Positions 16,044 to 25,400 of a stretch of 42,951 nt of DNA are shown one piece after another. The DNA comes from Clostridia bacterium (lineage in GTDB: Bacteria; Bacillota; Clostridia; Christensenellales; Aristaeellaceae): NCBI GenBank assembly GCA_017547285.1, contig JAFYQB010000080.1, positions 1-42,951 on the forward strand, given 5' to 3'. The notes under the pieces are model-generated. The model saw nothing but the letters and a program-made list of their open reading frames with translations. It was not told where the DNA came from and made no database searches. Numbering within the stretch: the stretch's first letter is position 1; each line of letters starts with the position of its first letter. Made by a program: the position numbers and the translations under genes.

Positions 16044-18276
16044 ACATACTGCACGCGGAAACCGGCCGCTCAGCTGGGAGATCGTGATGCAGGCCATGCG
16101 TTCCAAAACAGCAAACTGCGTGTATGTGCTGCTGGCCTGCACGGCGGTGATGTGCGCGTTGTTTCTGCTGGCGATCACGCCTCAGCGGTACGATCTGAAG
16201 GTGGGCGATATCAGCCCCACCACGATCACCGCCAGCAAGGACGTGGTGGATGAAATCAGCACCACGCGCCAGCGCGAAGCTGCGGCCCAGCAGGTGGAAC
16301 CGACTTATATCTTCAAAGAAAACGTCGCCGGCGAGGTGAGACAGAACCTGACGTCAATCCTGCAGCAGATCAGCGCAGTTCAGCAGTACGGCATGAAAAC
16401 GCTGGAGCAGCAGCATCCCGGCAATCCCGAAGCGCAGAAGAGCTACAAGTTTACAGACGAACAGCTGAAATATGCCCGCACGTTGCTTACACAGCTTAAT
16501 CTGGCCGACTATCAGCTGAAAACTGTTCTTTTCGCCTCTACGGAACAGGTATCCGGCATGCGGGTCAACCTGACCATGGCGGTGGACAACGTAATGAATA
16601 CCGCCATTCGCGAAGGCTATGTAAACGACAGCATCATGTCTTTGCAGAATATTGTGGGCGGCAAAACGGATATCAATCTGACTCAGAACGTGGTTACGCC
16701 CATCCTGCGCAAGGTTATTCAGCCCAACATGGTCATTGACCAGGAGGCGACCGAAAAGCTGCGTGAGGAAGCGCGCGCTCAGGTGGACCCTGTGGTGTAC
16801 AAGCAGGGCCAGAACATTGTGCTCGCCCGGGAAAGGGTAACGGCCAACCAGCTGGAAATGCTGCGCAGCCTGGGCCTTTTGGACGATGACAATGTGGATA
16901 TCATGATGTACGCCGGCGGCGTGCTGCTGGTGCTGGTCGGCATGAGCGTGCTGCTGCTGGCTCTGTGGATGTTTGACCGTCAGACCCTGCGCACGCCGAA
17001 AAAGCTGATCATTCTGAGCCTGTGCATGGCGCTGACCATGGCCCTGTGCCTTGTGGGACGCTTGCTGCATCCCTACCTTACGCCTGTTCTGCTGGCGCCC
17101 ATGATGATCACTGGTCTGATTACTGCTGAAGCCGCGATTGCAGGCAGCCTGAGCATGAGCGTGATGGTCTCCGCTCTGGTCGCAGGCAGCGACTCCACCT
17201 ACGGCGCAGCCATGGTTCATTTGCTGTTTACCGCGTTCATCGGCGGTCTGCTGGCAGTAACCATCATCCGCAAAAAGCCCTACCGCCAGCAGGTGCTGTT
17301 AAGCGGCTTTGCAACGGCTGCGGCCAATATTGTCATCATCCTTTCCATCGGCTTCATGACCAATACTTCCGTAAGGGACGTATTTGCCAACGCGCTCTGG
17401 TGCGCCGGCGGCGCGCTGCTTTCTGCAGTTCTGTGCATTGCGCTGGATCCTGTGTTTGAAAGCGCGTTCAAGCTGTCTACTGCCACCAAGCTGCTGGAAA
17501 TGAGCAACCCCAACCATCCGCTTCTGCGGCGTTTGCTCATTGAGGCGCCCGGCACCTATCACCATTCCATCATCGTGGCCAACCTGGCTGAAGCCGCTGC
17601 TGAAGCCGTGGGCGGAAACCCGCTTTTGGCGCGTGCCGGTGCGTATTTCCACGATATCGGCAAGCTCAAGCGACCCATGTATTTCAAGGAAAACCAGATG
17701 GGTGAAAATCCCCATGAGCACACCAATCCCTACGTGAGCGCTGCCATCGTGACCGCACACACCCGCGATGGTCTGATCATGGCGCAGCAGGCGCGCCTGC
17801 CGCAGGAGATCCAGTCCATCATTGCCCAGCACCATGGCGATACGCCGGTCGCCTGGTTCTACCATAAGGCAGTTCAGCAGGCGGATGGTCAGCCTGTGGA
17901 TATTGCTGATTTCCGCTATGACGGCAAGCGCCCCAACACCATCGAAAGCGCCATCATCATGATGGCGGATACCGTGGAAGCAGCTGTGCGCAGCATGTCA
18001 GATCCCACGCCTGAAAAGATCCGCGCATTCATCGACAAGCTGATCGCCGGCAAGCTGGATGACGGCCAGCTGGGCTACGCTCCGCTTACGCTCAGGGATA
18101 TCACCGCCATCGGTGACGCCTTTGCCACTGTTCTGCAGGGCGTGTTCCACGAGCGTATCGAGTATCCTACCATCAGCCCTGCCGCTGCGGCGAAGGTGGC
18201 TGAACAGGAGCACAAAAAGGCGGAGGCTGCCGCCAAGGCCGAAGAAGCGCCTGCTGAGGGAGGCGAAAAAGCATGA
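16030..18276 (+). CDS. pgpH: 7TM-HD cyclic-di-AMP phosphodiesterase, PgpH/YqfF type
   Basis: A 748-residue membrane protein. One N-terminal helix (about residues 30-52) is followed by a large outer 7TMR-HDED domain to about 290, a seven-helix bundle to about 480 and a cytosolic HD phosphohydrolase domain. The HD motif is complete: HHSIIVANL near residue 510 and FHDIGKLKRP near residue 540, then HHGDTPVAWFYH. This family hydrolyses cyclic di-AMP, and in Listeria and Bacillus lowers it under stress. The C-terminal tail is Ala/Glu/Lys-rich. The start is ATG 16030, 7 nt after GGAGG. The last 4 bp overlap the ybeY-cdd start. Confidence 0.92.
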   Translation: MMHGKHTARGNRPLSWEIVMQAMRSKTANCVYVLLACTAVMCALFLLAITPQRYDLKVGDISPTTITASKDVVDEISTTRQREAAAQQVEPTYIFKENVAGEVRQNLTSILQQISAVQQYGMKTLEQQHPGNPEAQKSYKFTDEQLKYARTLLTQLNLADYQLKTVLFASTEQVSGMRVNLTMAVDNVMNTAIREGYVNDSIMSLQNIVGGKTDINLTQNVVTPILRKVIQPNMVIDQEATEKLREEARAQVDPVVYKQGQNIVLARERVTANQLEMLRSLGLLDDDNVDIMMYAGGVLLVLVGMSVLLLALWMFDRQTLRTPKKLIILSLCMALTMALCLVGRLLHPYLTPVLLAPMMITGLITAEAAIAGSLSMSVMVSALVAGSDSTYGAAMVHLLFTAFIGGLLAVTIIRKKPYRQQVLLSGFATAAANIVIILSIGFMTNTSVRDVFANALWCAGGALLSAVLCIALDPVFESAFKLSTATKLLEMSNPNHPLLRRLLIEAPGTYHHSIIVANLAEAAAEAVGGNPLLARAGAYFHDIGKLKRPMYFKENQMGENPHEHTNPYVSAAIVTAHTRDGLIMAQQARLPQEIQSIIAQHHGDTPVAWFYHKAVQQADGQPVDIADFRYDGKRPNTIESAIIMMADTVEAAVRSMSDPTPEKIRAFIDKLIAGKLDDGQLGYAPLTLRDITAIGDAFATVLQGVFHERIEYPTISPAAAAKVAEQEHKKAEAAAKAEEAPAEGGEKA

Positions 18277-19166
18277 TCATTGAATGGGAACAGCGTATTG
18301 CCGGACAGGTTTCCGCGCCGTTTGCGCTGGTGGCGGAATGCTGCCAGGCTGTTGAGGGCGTTGCCCAGCCGCTGGGCGTGCATGTGGTTCTGACGGACGA
18401 CCAGGACATTCACCAGATCAACCGCGAATACCGCGGAATCGACCGTTCTACCGATGTGCTCAGCTTTCCCTCTGTCAACTATCCTGCCGGCAAAACCGCG
18501 CGGCATTGCGAAAAGCGTCTTCGCGCCGAGTACGATCCGGAAATGAAAGCCTGCATGCTGGGCGATATCATCATCAGCCGGGAGCATGCGGTTGCACAGG
18601 CACAGGAATACGGTCACAGCGTGAACCGTGAACTCTGCTACCTGTTTGTCCATGGGCTGTTCCACCTGATGGGCTATGATCACATGGAACCAGATGAACA
18701 AAAGGAGATGCGAGCAATGGAAGAAAAAGCCCTGCATATGGCAGGAATCTCCCGCGATGAAAACGCTTCCCCTGTGTCCGACGAGGAACTGCTGAAGCTG
18801 GCGCAGATCGCCATGAAGAACAGTTACTCTCCCTACAGCCGCTATGCTGTGGGCGCGGCGCTGCTTTGCAAAAACGGCCGTGTGTTCCTTGGCTGCAACA
18901 TTGAAAACGCGTCCTTCGGCCTGACCAACTGCGGCGAGCGTACGGCTGTTTTCAAGGCTGTCAGCGAAGGAGAACGCGAGTTTGAAGCTGTCGCCATCGC
19001 ATCCAACGGTTCCTTCCCATATCCCTGCGGCGCATGCCGTCAGGTTCTTAACGAGTTTGCGCCTGAAATGCGCGTGCTGGTCATCGACGGCGAAGGCCGT
19101 AGAGATAAAACCACCCTGCGCGCCCTGCTGCCGCACGGCTTCGGCCCCAAGGACCTTCCCGACTAA
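18273..19166 (+). CDS. ybeY-cdd: fused YbeY rRNA endonuclease and cytidine deaminase
   Basis: A 297-residue two-domain protein. Residues 1-160 are YbeY, the zinc-dependent endoribonuclease needed for 16S rRNA 3'-end maturation and ribosome quality control: LTDDQDIHQINREYRGIDRS and the zinc motif HGLFHLMGYDH with His127, His131 and His137. Residues 165-297 are a tetrameric-type cytidine deaminase converting cytidine to uridine: CNIENASFGLTNCGE with Cys220 and catalytic Glu222, and PCGACRQ with Cys252 and Cys255. Both active sites look intact. In Bacillus the order is ybeY, dgkA, cdd, era; here dgkA is missing and the flanking genes are joined in frame with a short linker (GISRDENASPVSD). The start overlaps pgpH by 4 bp and era follows 18 bp later. 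Confidence 0.93.
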   Translation: MIIEWEQRIAGQVSAPFALVAECCQAVEGVAQPLGVHVVLTDDQDIHQINREYRGIDRSTDVLSFPSVNYPAGKTARHCEKRLRAEYDPEMKACMLGDIIISREHAVAQAQEYGHSVNRELCYLFVHGLFHLMGYDHMEPDEQKEMRAMEEKALHMAGISRDENASPVSDEELLKLAQIAMKNSYSPYSRYAVGAALLCKNGRVFLGCNIENASFGLTNCGERTAVFKAVSEGEREFEAVAIASNGSFPYPCGACRQVLNEFAPEMRVLVIDGEGRRDKTTLRALLPHGFGPKDLPD

Positions 19167-19184
19167 CAGAAAGAGGAATTACAA

Positions 19185-20075
19185 ATGTCAGCATTCCGTT
19201 CCGGTTTTATCGCCATTATCGGCCGCCCCAACGTAGGCAAGTCCACCCTGATGAACGCCATGGTGGGCGAAAAGGTGGCCATTGTATCCAACCGTCCCCA
19301 GACCACCCGCAACCGCATCATGGGCATCTGCACGGATGAAGCCAGCCAGATCGTATTTCTGGACACCCCCGGCCTGCATACGCCCCGCACCCGTCTGGGC
19401 GAATACATGATGCAGACCGCCAAGGACGCCCTGCAGGGCATTGACGCCCTGATCGTGATGGTGGACGCTACCAGCGTTGGCAAGCAGGATCGCGCCGTTG
19501 TGGAGGATATGAGCAAGCACAACGTAAAGAAGGTGCTTGTTCTGAACAAGATCGACCTTCTGGAGCCCCAGAACCTGCTGGAGCTGATCGCAAGCTTTGC
19601 CGACGCTGGCTACGATGACATCATCCCCGTCAGCGCCCGCAGCAAGGACGGTCTGAAGCAGCTCAAGGATCTGCTGGTCAGCTACCTGCCCGAAGGTCCC
19701 CAGTACTTCCCCTCCGACGCCATCACCGACCAGCCCGAACGACTGATCTGCGGCGAACTGATCCGTGAAAAGGCGCTCTACCACCTCAAGGAGGAAGTGC
19801 CCCACGGCATCGGCGTGGAGATGATGAGCATCAAGAAGCTCTCCGACAACCTGACCGAGATCCATGCCACCATTTACTGCGAACGTCCCGCGCATAAGGG
19901 CATCATCATCGGCAAGCAGGGCAGTATGCTCAAGCTGATCGGTCAGGAGGCCCGCAAGGATATCGAAACCCTGATGGGCACGCGCATCCACCTGCAGCTG
20001 TGGGTAAAAGTGCGCGAAAACTGGCGCAACCGTATGGATGACCTGCGCACGCTGGGTTACGAGGATAAGGAGTAA
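19185..20075 (+). CDS. era: GTPase Era
   Basis: A 296-residue GTPase that binds the 3' end of 16S rRNA and checks assembly of the 30S subunit. The G motifs are complete: GRPNVGKST (G1), TTRNRIMG (G2), DTPGLH (G3), NKID (G4) and SARS (G5). The C-terminal KH domain carries GKQGSMLKLIGQEARKDIE. Length is normal. AAGAGGAA lies upstream. It is the last gene of the yqfC-era run and is followed by a very strong terminator. Working beside YbeY in one operon fits a shared role in 16S rRNA maturation. Confidence 0.97.
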   Translation: MSAFRSGFIAIIGRPNVGKSTLMNAMVGEKVAIVSNRPQTTRNRIMGICTDEASQIVFLDTPGLHTPRTRLGEYMMQTAKDALQGIDALIVMVDATSVGKQDRAVVEDMSKHNVKKVLVLNKIDLLEPQNLLELIASFADAGYDDIIPVSARSKDGLKQLKDLLVSYLPEGPQYFPSDAITDQPERLICGELIREKALYHLKEEVPHGIGVEMMSIKKLSDNLTEIHATIYCERPAHKGIIIGKQGSMLKLIGQEARKDIETLMGTRIHLQLWVKVRENWRNRMDDLRTLGYEDKE

Positions 20076-20095
20076 TCCGGGCCAGCGCCTTTGCA

Positions 20096-20128
20096 CCCCG
20101 CTCCGCGCTTTGCGCGGGGCGGGGTTTT
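20096..20128 (+). terminator. intrinsic terminator after era
   Basis: CCCCGCTCCGCGC (20096-20108) pairs with GCGCGGGGCGGGG (20112-20124), 13 bp with one G-U pair and a 3-nt loop, followed by TTTTTG. Confidence 0.92.
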
Positions 20129-20292
20129 TGCGTGAAGCAGCTGGATGGCAGATTTCCGAACATTCTACGGACAAACACTGAGAAAAGTTCCGAAATTTGC
20201 TTCTTTTTTCAAAAAACTCTTTTCTTTGCAGGGCGTTTGTGGTATAACTGTACAGGAAACAAATTCTGATTTGAATTGCGGAGGCATGATTC

Positions 20293-20976
20293 ATGAAGAA
20301 GGTTTACGAAGGCAAGACCAAGGACGTTTATCAGCTGGACAACGGCAACGTAATGCTCAAGTTCAAGGATGACTGCACCGGCAAGGACGGCGTATTTGAT
20401 CCCGGCGAAAACAGCGTTGGTCTGACCATCGAAGGTATTGGCCGCGCCAATCTCGAAACCTCTGTATACTATTTTGAACTGCTGAAGGAAGCTGGCGTGA
20501 AGACCCACTATGTAGCCGCCAACCTGGACGATTGCACCATGGAAGTGCTGCCCGGCAAGGTGTTCGGCAAGGGCCTGGAAGTGATTTGCCGTCTGGTGGC
20601 CACCGGCAGCTTCATCCGCCGCTACGGCGCCTATATCGCTGATGGCACCAAGCTGGAAGGCGGCTATGTGGAGTGCACCTTCAAGGATGACGCCAAGGGC
20701 GATCCCTTGGTCACCAGCGAAGGTCTGGCCGCTCTGGGCGTGATGAGCCAGGAAATGTTCAACAGCATGAAGGAACAGACCCTCAAGATTACCAAGGTCG
20801 TTGCCGACGATCTGGCCAAGAAGGGCCTGGAACTGTGGGACATCAAGTTTGAGTTCGGCTACAACAACGACGAAGTCATCCTCATCGATGAAATCGCCAG
20901 CGGCAACATGCGCGTTTACAAGGACGGCAAGATCGTGGATCCCATGGATCTGACCAAGCTGATTCTGAACAAGTAA
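20293..20976 (+). CDS. purC: SAICAR synthetase (PurC)
   Basis: A 227-residue enzyme that joins aspartate to CAIR with ATP in purine synthesis. [13 protein letters not shown] is the ATP-site start of the family. [15 protein letters not shown] and KFEFGYN with [13 protein letters not shown] carry the conserved substrate and magnesium residues. Length is typical of the bacterial monofunctional form. GGAGG lies 7-8 nt upstream. The gene is alone: no other pur genes are in the window. A TATAAC -10 is seen at 20243-20248 with no convincing -35, and no purine riboswitch pattern in the short leader. Confidence 0.96.
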   Translation: MKKVYEGKTKDVYQLDNGNVMLKFKDDCTGKDGVFDPGENSVGLTIEGIGRANLETSVYYFELLKEAGVKTHYVAANLDDCTMEVLPGKVFGKGLEVICRLVATGSFIRRYGAYIADGTKLEGGYVECTFKDDAKGDPLVTSEGLAALGVMSQEMFNSMKEQTLKITKVVADDLAKKGLELWDIKFEFGYNNDEVILIDEIASGNMRVYKDGKIVDPMDLTKLILNK

Positions 20977-20984
20977 TCAAAGCA

Positions 20985-21020
20985 AAAAAGACAGGTTTTC
21001 GTTTGAAAACCTGTCTTTTT
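20985..21020 (+). terminator. intrinsic terminator after purC
   Basis: AAAAAGACAGGTTTTC (20985-21000) and GAAAACCTGTCTTTTT (21005-21020) form a perfect 16-bp stem with a GTTT loop. Being A-rich on one side and T-rich on the other, it can work on both strands. Confidence 0.93.
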
Positions 21021-21043
21021 GTATGTTTTTGCTTGACTTTGCA

Positions 21044-21118
21044 CCGCCTTCCTGCTATCCTTCTCCATACCCTCTATTCCATCAGACGGTTCCCATCAGC
21101 AGATGGGGGAGAAGGCGG
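21044..21118. repeat. degenerate palindromic element
   Basis: CCGCCTT (21044-21050) and CCTTCTCC (21059-21066) on the left pair with the continuous GGAGAAGGCGG (21108-21118) on the right, so the left arm carries an 8-bp interruption. It looks like a decayed relative of the palindromic elements elsewhere in the window. The remaining bases to 21182 hold only the ribosome site AGGAGG for the next gene. Confidence 0.4.
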
Positions 21119-21182
21119 AGTCGTTAACTGCTTTCACCGCTTGGCAAGATACTCATTTGTATAACTACCAGGAGGCAAACCT

Positions 21183-21980
21183 ATGATCCAGGTCAATCAT
21201 CTTACCAAAACCTATCGTGTATCCCGCCGGGACGGCGGACTGATGCAGGCCATCAAGGCGCTGGGCAAGCGTGAAACGCAGGAAATCCGCGCGCTGGATG
21301 ACCTTTCCTTTACCATTGCCGATGGCGAGATCGTGGGCTACATTGGCCCCAACGGCGCTGGCAAAAGTTCCACCATCAAGGTGCTCAGCGGCATCCTCGT
21401 GCCGGATGGCGGCGAATGTCTGGTGAATGGCCGCGTGCCATGGAAGCAGCGCAAACAGCATGTGGCGGAAATCGGCGTGGTTTTCGGCCAGCGCAGTCAG
21501 CTGTGGTGGGATGTGCCCATCGTGGATTCCTTCGACCTGCTCAAGGATATCTATCGCGTGGAGGATGCCGTGTACCGCCGCAATGTGGAGGAAATGACCG
21601 AGCTGCTGGATCTGGGCGATCTTTTGCGCACGCCTGCGCGTCAGCTGAGCCTTGGCCAGCGCATGCGCTGCGAGATTGCCGCATCGCTCCTGCACGACCC
21701 GAAGGTGCTGTTTCTGGACGAGCCCACCATCGGTCTGGACGCTATCAGCAAACTCGCGCTGCGCTCCTTTATTCTGGAACGCAACCGCACCCACGGCACC
21801 ACGGTGCTGCTTACCACGCACGATATGCAGGATATTGAAGCGCTGGCTTCGCGCATTCTGCTGATCGGCAAGGGCAAGCTGCTGCTGGACGGAAACTTTG
21901 ATGATGTGCGTGCGGTCAACCCCAGCGCGCACTCGCTGGACGAGCTGGCCGCCGACCTGTACGCCCGCTACGGCATGTGA
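21183..21980 (+). CDS. ABC exporter-type ATP-binding protein (COG4586)
   Basis: A 265-residue ATPase of the COG4586 group. Walker A is GPNGAGKSS (about residues 57-65), the family-specific segment GVVFGQRSQLWWDVP follows, the signature is QLSLGQRMRCEIAASLL, and Walker B is VLFLDEPTIGLD with H-loop LLTTHD. COG4586 ATPases pair with two different DUF990-type permeases, and both follow here in the expected order. The transported substrate is not known for the family. AGGAGG lies 7 nt upstream. First gene of a probable four-gene operon ending with a flavoprotein. Confidence 0.93.
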   Translation: MIQVNHLTKTYRVSRRDGGLMQAIKALGKRETQEIRALDDLSFTIADGEIVGYIGPNGAGKSSTIKVLSGILVPDGGECLVNGRVPWKQRKQHVAEIGVVFGQRSQLWWDVPIVDSFDLLKDIYRVEDAVYRRNVEEMTELLDLGDLLRTPARQLSLGQRMRCEIAASLLHDPKVLFLDEPTIGLDAISKLALRSFILERNRTHGTTVLLTTHDMQDIEALASRILLIGKGKLLLDGNFDDVRAVNPSAHSLDELAADLYARYGM

Positions 21981-21990
21981 GGTGAAACCG

Positions 21991-22794
21991 ATGAAAGCGT
22001 TGTTCACCTTTTTCCGCATGCGCGTGATTTACGGCCTGCAGTACCGCACTGCCGCTTGGGCAGGCGTGGTGACCCAGTTTTTCTGGGGCTTTATGGAAAT
22101 TCTGCTGTACAAGGCATTTTATGAAGCCTCGCCGGACCGATTTCCCATGGCGTTTGAGGCGCTGGTCAGCTATATCTGGCTCAGACAGGCGCTGCTTGCG
22201 CTGCTCAATACCTGGACGTTTGACAATGAACTGTTCACCAAGGTGCTGGACGGCAGCGTGGCGTATGAGCTGTGCCGGCCGACCTCGCTGTACGGCATGT
22301 GGTTTGCCCGCACGCTGGCCCTGCGCGTGAGCCGTGTGATCCTGCGCTGTGTGCCGCTGTTCATCGTGGCTTCGTTGGTGCCCGCGCCCTGGGGGCTGAA
22401 CGCTCCGGCAAATCCGCTGGCCCTTGGCTGTTTTGTGCTGTCTCTGGGACTGGCGGCATGCGTGGGCGTGGCGTTCAGCATGATCCTGTATTTTACCTGC
22501 TTCTATACGCTGTCCTCCGAGGGCATCCGCTTTATGATGCTTCCCGTGGCGGAACTGTTAAGCGGCGACCTGATCCCGCTGCCCTTCCTGCCGGTGTGGC
22601 TTGCCAACATCTTCCACTATTCGCCGTTTGGCTCTATGGCCAATGCGCCTTTGCGTATTTACTCAGGCGACCTTTCCGGCGGTGCGATGGTTGAAATGCT
22701 GTGCCTGCAGGTGTTCTGGCTGGGCGTGATGGCCTTCATTGGCTGGACACTGCAGAACCGCGGCCTTCGCAAGCTGTGCGTACAGGGAGGCTGA
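21991..22794 (+). CDS. ABC-2 family permease (COG4587-type)
   Basis: A 267-residue integral membrane protein with about six hydrophobic helices. The N-terminal MKALFTFFRMRVIYGLQYRT, the cytoplasmic NTWTFDNELFTKVLDGSVAY stretch and the AYELCRPTSLYG region are typical of the first permease in COG4586 systems. The start is ATG 21991, with GGTGAAACC upstream and 10 bp after the ATPase stop. It forms a heteromeric channel with the next gene product. No extracellular substrate domain is visible. Confidence 0.88.
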   Translation: MKALFTFFRMRVIYGLQYRTAAWAGVVTQFFWGFMEILLYKAFYEASPDRFPMAFEALVSYIWLRQALLALLNTWTFDNELFTKVLDGSVAYELCRPTSLYGMWFARTLALRVSRVILRCVPLFIVASLVPAPWGLNAPANPLALGCFVLSLGLAACVGVAFSMILYFTCFYTLSSEGIRFMMLPVAELLSGDLIPLPFLPVWLANIFHYSPFGSMANAPLRIYSGDLSGGAMVEMLCLQVFWLGVMAFIGWTLQNRGLRKLCVQGG

Positions 22795-22799
22795 CGGCG

Positions 22800-23573
22800 A
22801 TGAAATTGTATTTCAAGTTCTTTGCCATGCATCTCAAGAGCCGCATGGCGTACAAAAAATCCTTTTTCTTTGCAGTAATCGGGCAGTTCATTACTACCTT
22901 TACGGCGTTCCTGACTTTGTACTTCCTGCTGGATCGATTTGGCAGCGTAAAGGGCTATACCATGGGGGAATGCCTGCTCAGCGCCAGCATCATGTGGATT
23001 TCATTCCCGCTTGCGGAGTGGTTCTTCCGCGGTTTTGACACCTTTCCCGGGATGATCCGCCATGCGGAGTTCGACCGTGTGCTGGTGCGCCCGCGCAGCC
23101 TGATCTTTCAGGTGATGTGTCAGAAGCTGGAGTTTACGCGCATTGGCCGTCTGGCACAGGGTGTGGTCACGCTGGCGATGGGTATAGCAGCCTCCGGCGT
23201 GGAATGGACGGCCTTGCGGTGTCTTTGCCTTGGCCTGATGATCCTTGGCGGCGTATGTGTGTTCAGTGCGCTGTTCCTGATCTATGCCGCGCTCAGCTTT
23301 TTTACGCTGGAAGGGCTTGAGTTCATGAACTGTTTTACCGACGGCGCGAGGGAGCACTTTGCCTATCCGCTGGAAATCTATGGCGAAGGATTCGTGAAAT
23401 TCGGCACGTATATCATTCCTTACGCGCTGTTTCAGTATTATCCGCTTCAATTCCTGCTGGGGCGCGCAGGCGCGGGCTTTGCCTTCCTGCCGTTGCTGGC
23501 GCCGCTGTTTTTCATCCCTGCCTATGCTCTGTGGCGGCTGGGCGTTCGCAAATACAAATCCGCCGGATCCTGA
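22800..23573 (+). CDS. ABC-2 family permease (COG3694-type)
   Basis: A 257-residue integral membrane protein with about six hydrophobic helices, the second permease of the COG4586/4587/3694 system. MAYKKSFFFAVIGQFITTF near the start, FDRVLVRPRSLIFQV and the C-terminal FIPAYALWRLGVRKYKSAGS match the family pattern. The start is ATG 22800, 5 bp after the previous stop, with CAGGGAGG upstream. These systems are uncharacterised; lipid or peptide export is only a guess. Confidence 0.88.
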   Translation: MKLYFKFFAMHLKSRMAYKKSFFFAVIGQFITTFTAFLTLYFLLDRFGSVKGYTMGECLLSASIMWISFPLAEWFFRGFDTFPGMIRHAEFDRVLVRPRSLIFQVMCQKLEFTRIGRLAQGVVTLAMGIAASGVEWTALRCLCLGLMILGGVCVFSALFLIYAALSFFTLEGLEFMNCFTDGAREHFAYPLEIYGEGFVKFGTYIIPYALFQYYPLQFLLGRAGAGFAFLPLLAPLFFIPAYALWRLGVRKYKSAGS

Positions 23574-23591
23574 TGGAAAGGAAGATTGCTC

Positions 23592-25082
23592 ATGCGTACA
23601 GTGGATATTGCCGTTATTGGCGGCAGCACAGGCGGCGTACAGGCGGCCATTGCGGCTTGCCGGATGGGAAAAAACGTCTATCTGTGCGAGGCAACCGACT
23701 GGATCGGCGGGCAGCTGACCAGTCAGGCCGTTCCGCCGGATGAAAACCAGTGGATAGAGGAACAGGGCGCAACGCAGAGCTATCTGAACTATCGCAAAGC
23801 GGTTCGGGATGCCTACAAGGCCATGCCCGAAGCCAGCGGCCTGCTGAAAAACCAGCAGATCTTCTGTCCCGGCCAAAGCTGGGTAAGCCGCATTGCGCAT
23901 TCGCCGAAGCTGGCGCACCGGCTGCTTTGCGAACTGATCGAACCATACCGGCAAAGCGGACTTCTGACCATTGATCTGGAAACGGAAGCCGTATCCGCCG
24001 CTGTAAAGGAGGATACGGTGCAGACGGTTACGGTGCGGCATCGAGATGGCACACAGGATGTAATCAGCGCGGCGTACTTTCTGGATGCGACCGACTGCGG
24101 CGATTTGCTTCCCCTGACCGGCACGGAGTACCGCATCGGAGCGGAAGCCAAAAGCGAGTACGGCGAGCCCAGCGCGCCTGAAACAGCTGACAGCGAGGAT
24201 CATCAGCCCATTACCTGGGTAGCCGCGCTGGCGCTGGACAAAGAACGCACGCCGATGTCAAAGCCTGCGAACTATGAGTACTGGCTGAACAGAGAACGCG
24301 ACGGACGAAAGATTCTGAGATGGGTGGCGCATGGCGCCTCAGGCGAAAGCCTGTACGGCATGTTCAATGACGATGTAAAGCCCGGCTCCCTCGGCCTGTG
24401 GACCTATCGCCGCATTCAGTATCCGCCGTACTATACCGATGACCGTCCGGAAATCACGCTGCTCAACTGGCCGCAGAACGACTACGAGTTTGGCAACGTG
24501 ATCGATGATCCCGACCGTGATTACCATTTGCAGCAGGCCCGTGAACAGACCCTGTGCTGCGCCTACTGGCTTTGGGAGCAGGGCTACAATGTTCGTCTGG
24601 ACGGTGAACATCTGGGTACGGAGAACGGTCTGGCCAAAGCACCCTATATCCGCGAATCCCGCCGTATCGTGGCCAGGAAAACCATCGTGGAGCAGGACGT
24701 GGCTGAAACGTTCAATCCAGCGCCTGTCCGGCTCAAAGACAGCGTGGGCGTGGGGCATTACGCCATGGATCTGCACAAGACCACCCGTACCGGCACCACC
24801 ATGTATCAGCCCGCCCAGCGGTTCGAGATCCCTCTTTCTGCCATGATCCCTGTGCGGATGAAAAACCTGCTGCCTGCCTGCAAAAACATCGGAGCGACTC
24901 ACGTTACCGGCGGCTGCTTCCGTCTGCACCCTGTGGAATGGACGGTGGGCGAAGCGGCTGGCTATCTGGCTGCCTATTGCCTGAGCAAAGGCTGCAAGCC
25001 TGTGGACGTGCTCAACGAGCATCTGGAAGATTACCAGAAGCTGCTGGTGGAGAATGGGTTCCAGCTGCATTGGAATGTGTGA
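23592..25082 (+). CDS. FAD-dependent oxidoreductase (FAD_oxidored family)
   Basis: A 496-residue flavoprotein. The N-terminal dinucleotide-binding motif IAVIGGSTGGVQAAIAA (about residues 5-21) is followed by the acidic end of the second strand in CEATDWIGGQLTSQA. This layout, with later FLDATDCGDLLPL and HVTGGCFRLHPVEW, matches FAD_oxidored proteins of unknown substrate. There is no signal peptide, so it acts in the cytosol. The start is ATG 23592 with AAAGGAAG upstream; a TTG 6 nt earlier lies inside that site. It follows the ABC permease by 18 bp, but a functional link with the transporter is not obvious. Confidence 0.85.
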   Translation: MRTVDIAVIGGSTGGVQAAIAACRMGKNVYLCEATDWIGGQLTSQAVPPDENQWIEEQGATQSYLNYRKAVRDAYKAMPEASGLLKNQQIFCPGQSWVSRIAHSPKLAHRLLCELIEPYRQSGLLTIDLETEAVSAAVKEDTVQTVTVRHRDGTQDVISAAYFLDATDCGDLLPLTGTEYRIGAEAKSEYGEPSAPETADSEDHQPITWVAALALDKERTPMSKPANYEYWLNRERDGRKILRWVAHGASGESLYGMFNDDVKPGSLGLWTYRRIQYPPYYTDDRPEITLLNWPQNDYEFGNVIDDPDRDYHLQQAREQTLCCAYWLWEQGYNVRLDGEHLGTENGLAKAPYIRESRRIVARKTIVEQDVAETFNPAPVRLKDSVGVGHYAMDLHKTTRTGTTMYQPAQRFEIPLSAMIPVRMKNLLPACKNIGATHVTGGCFRLHPVEWTVGEAAGYLAAYCLSKGCKPVDVLNEHLEDYQKLLVENGFQLHWNV

Positions 25083-25115
25083 GGGAAAATAAGCGGCTTG
25101 AGTACCGTGGCTTTT

Positions 25116-25162
25116 CCACCTCATCAGTCACCTGCGGTGACAGCTTCCCCTCGAGGGGAAGC
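25116..25162. repeat. dispersed palindromic element, full copy
   Basis: CCACCTCATCA, then hairpin GTCACC/GGTGAC (25127-25132 with 25136-25141), then the perfect 20-bp palindrome of 25143-25162, GCTTCCCC-TCGA-GGGGAAGC. It lies 34 bp after the flavoprotein stop and may end its transcript. No ORF overlaps it. Confidence 0.88.
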
Positions 25163-25265
25163 CGGAGAGGCGGGGCATTTTCCCGAATTGAATGACAGGG
25201 CGCAGCAGACGCCGTGCTTTCAAGCAAAATCATCTTTCATACGCTTTGACTTCAGAAGCAATCAG

Positions 25266-25285
25266 CCTTCCCCTTGAGGGGAAGC
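25266..25285. repeat. dispersed palindromic element, core only
   Basis: Only the CTTCCCC-TTGA-GGGGAAG palindrome (25267-25284) is present, without the variable hairpin or the CACCTCATC end. The intervals 25163-25265 and 25286-25400 hold nothing else that I recognise. Confidence 0.8.
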
Positions 25286-25400
25286 CAAAAGCGTTACAGC
25301 ACGTTCGCCCTTGCTGCTCTTTCATGAGGCGAGGCAGTACATGGACTTCTCACCATTCCATTGCTATTTTCTCAAGAGAGTAGATTGGCAACCTCCCAAG

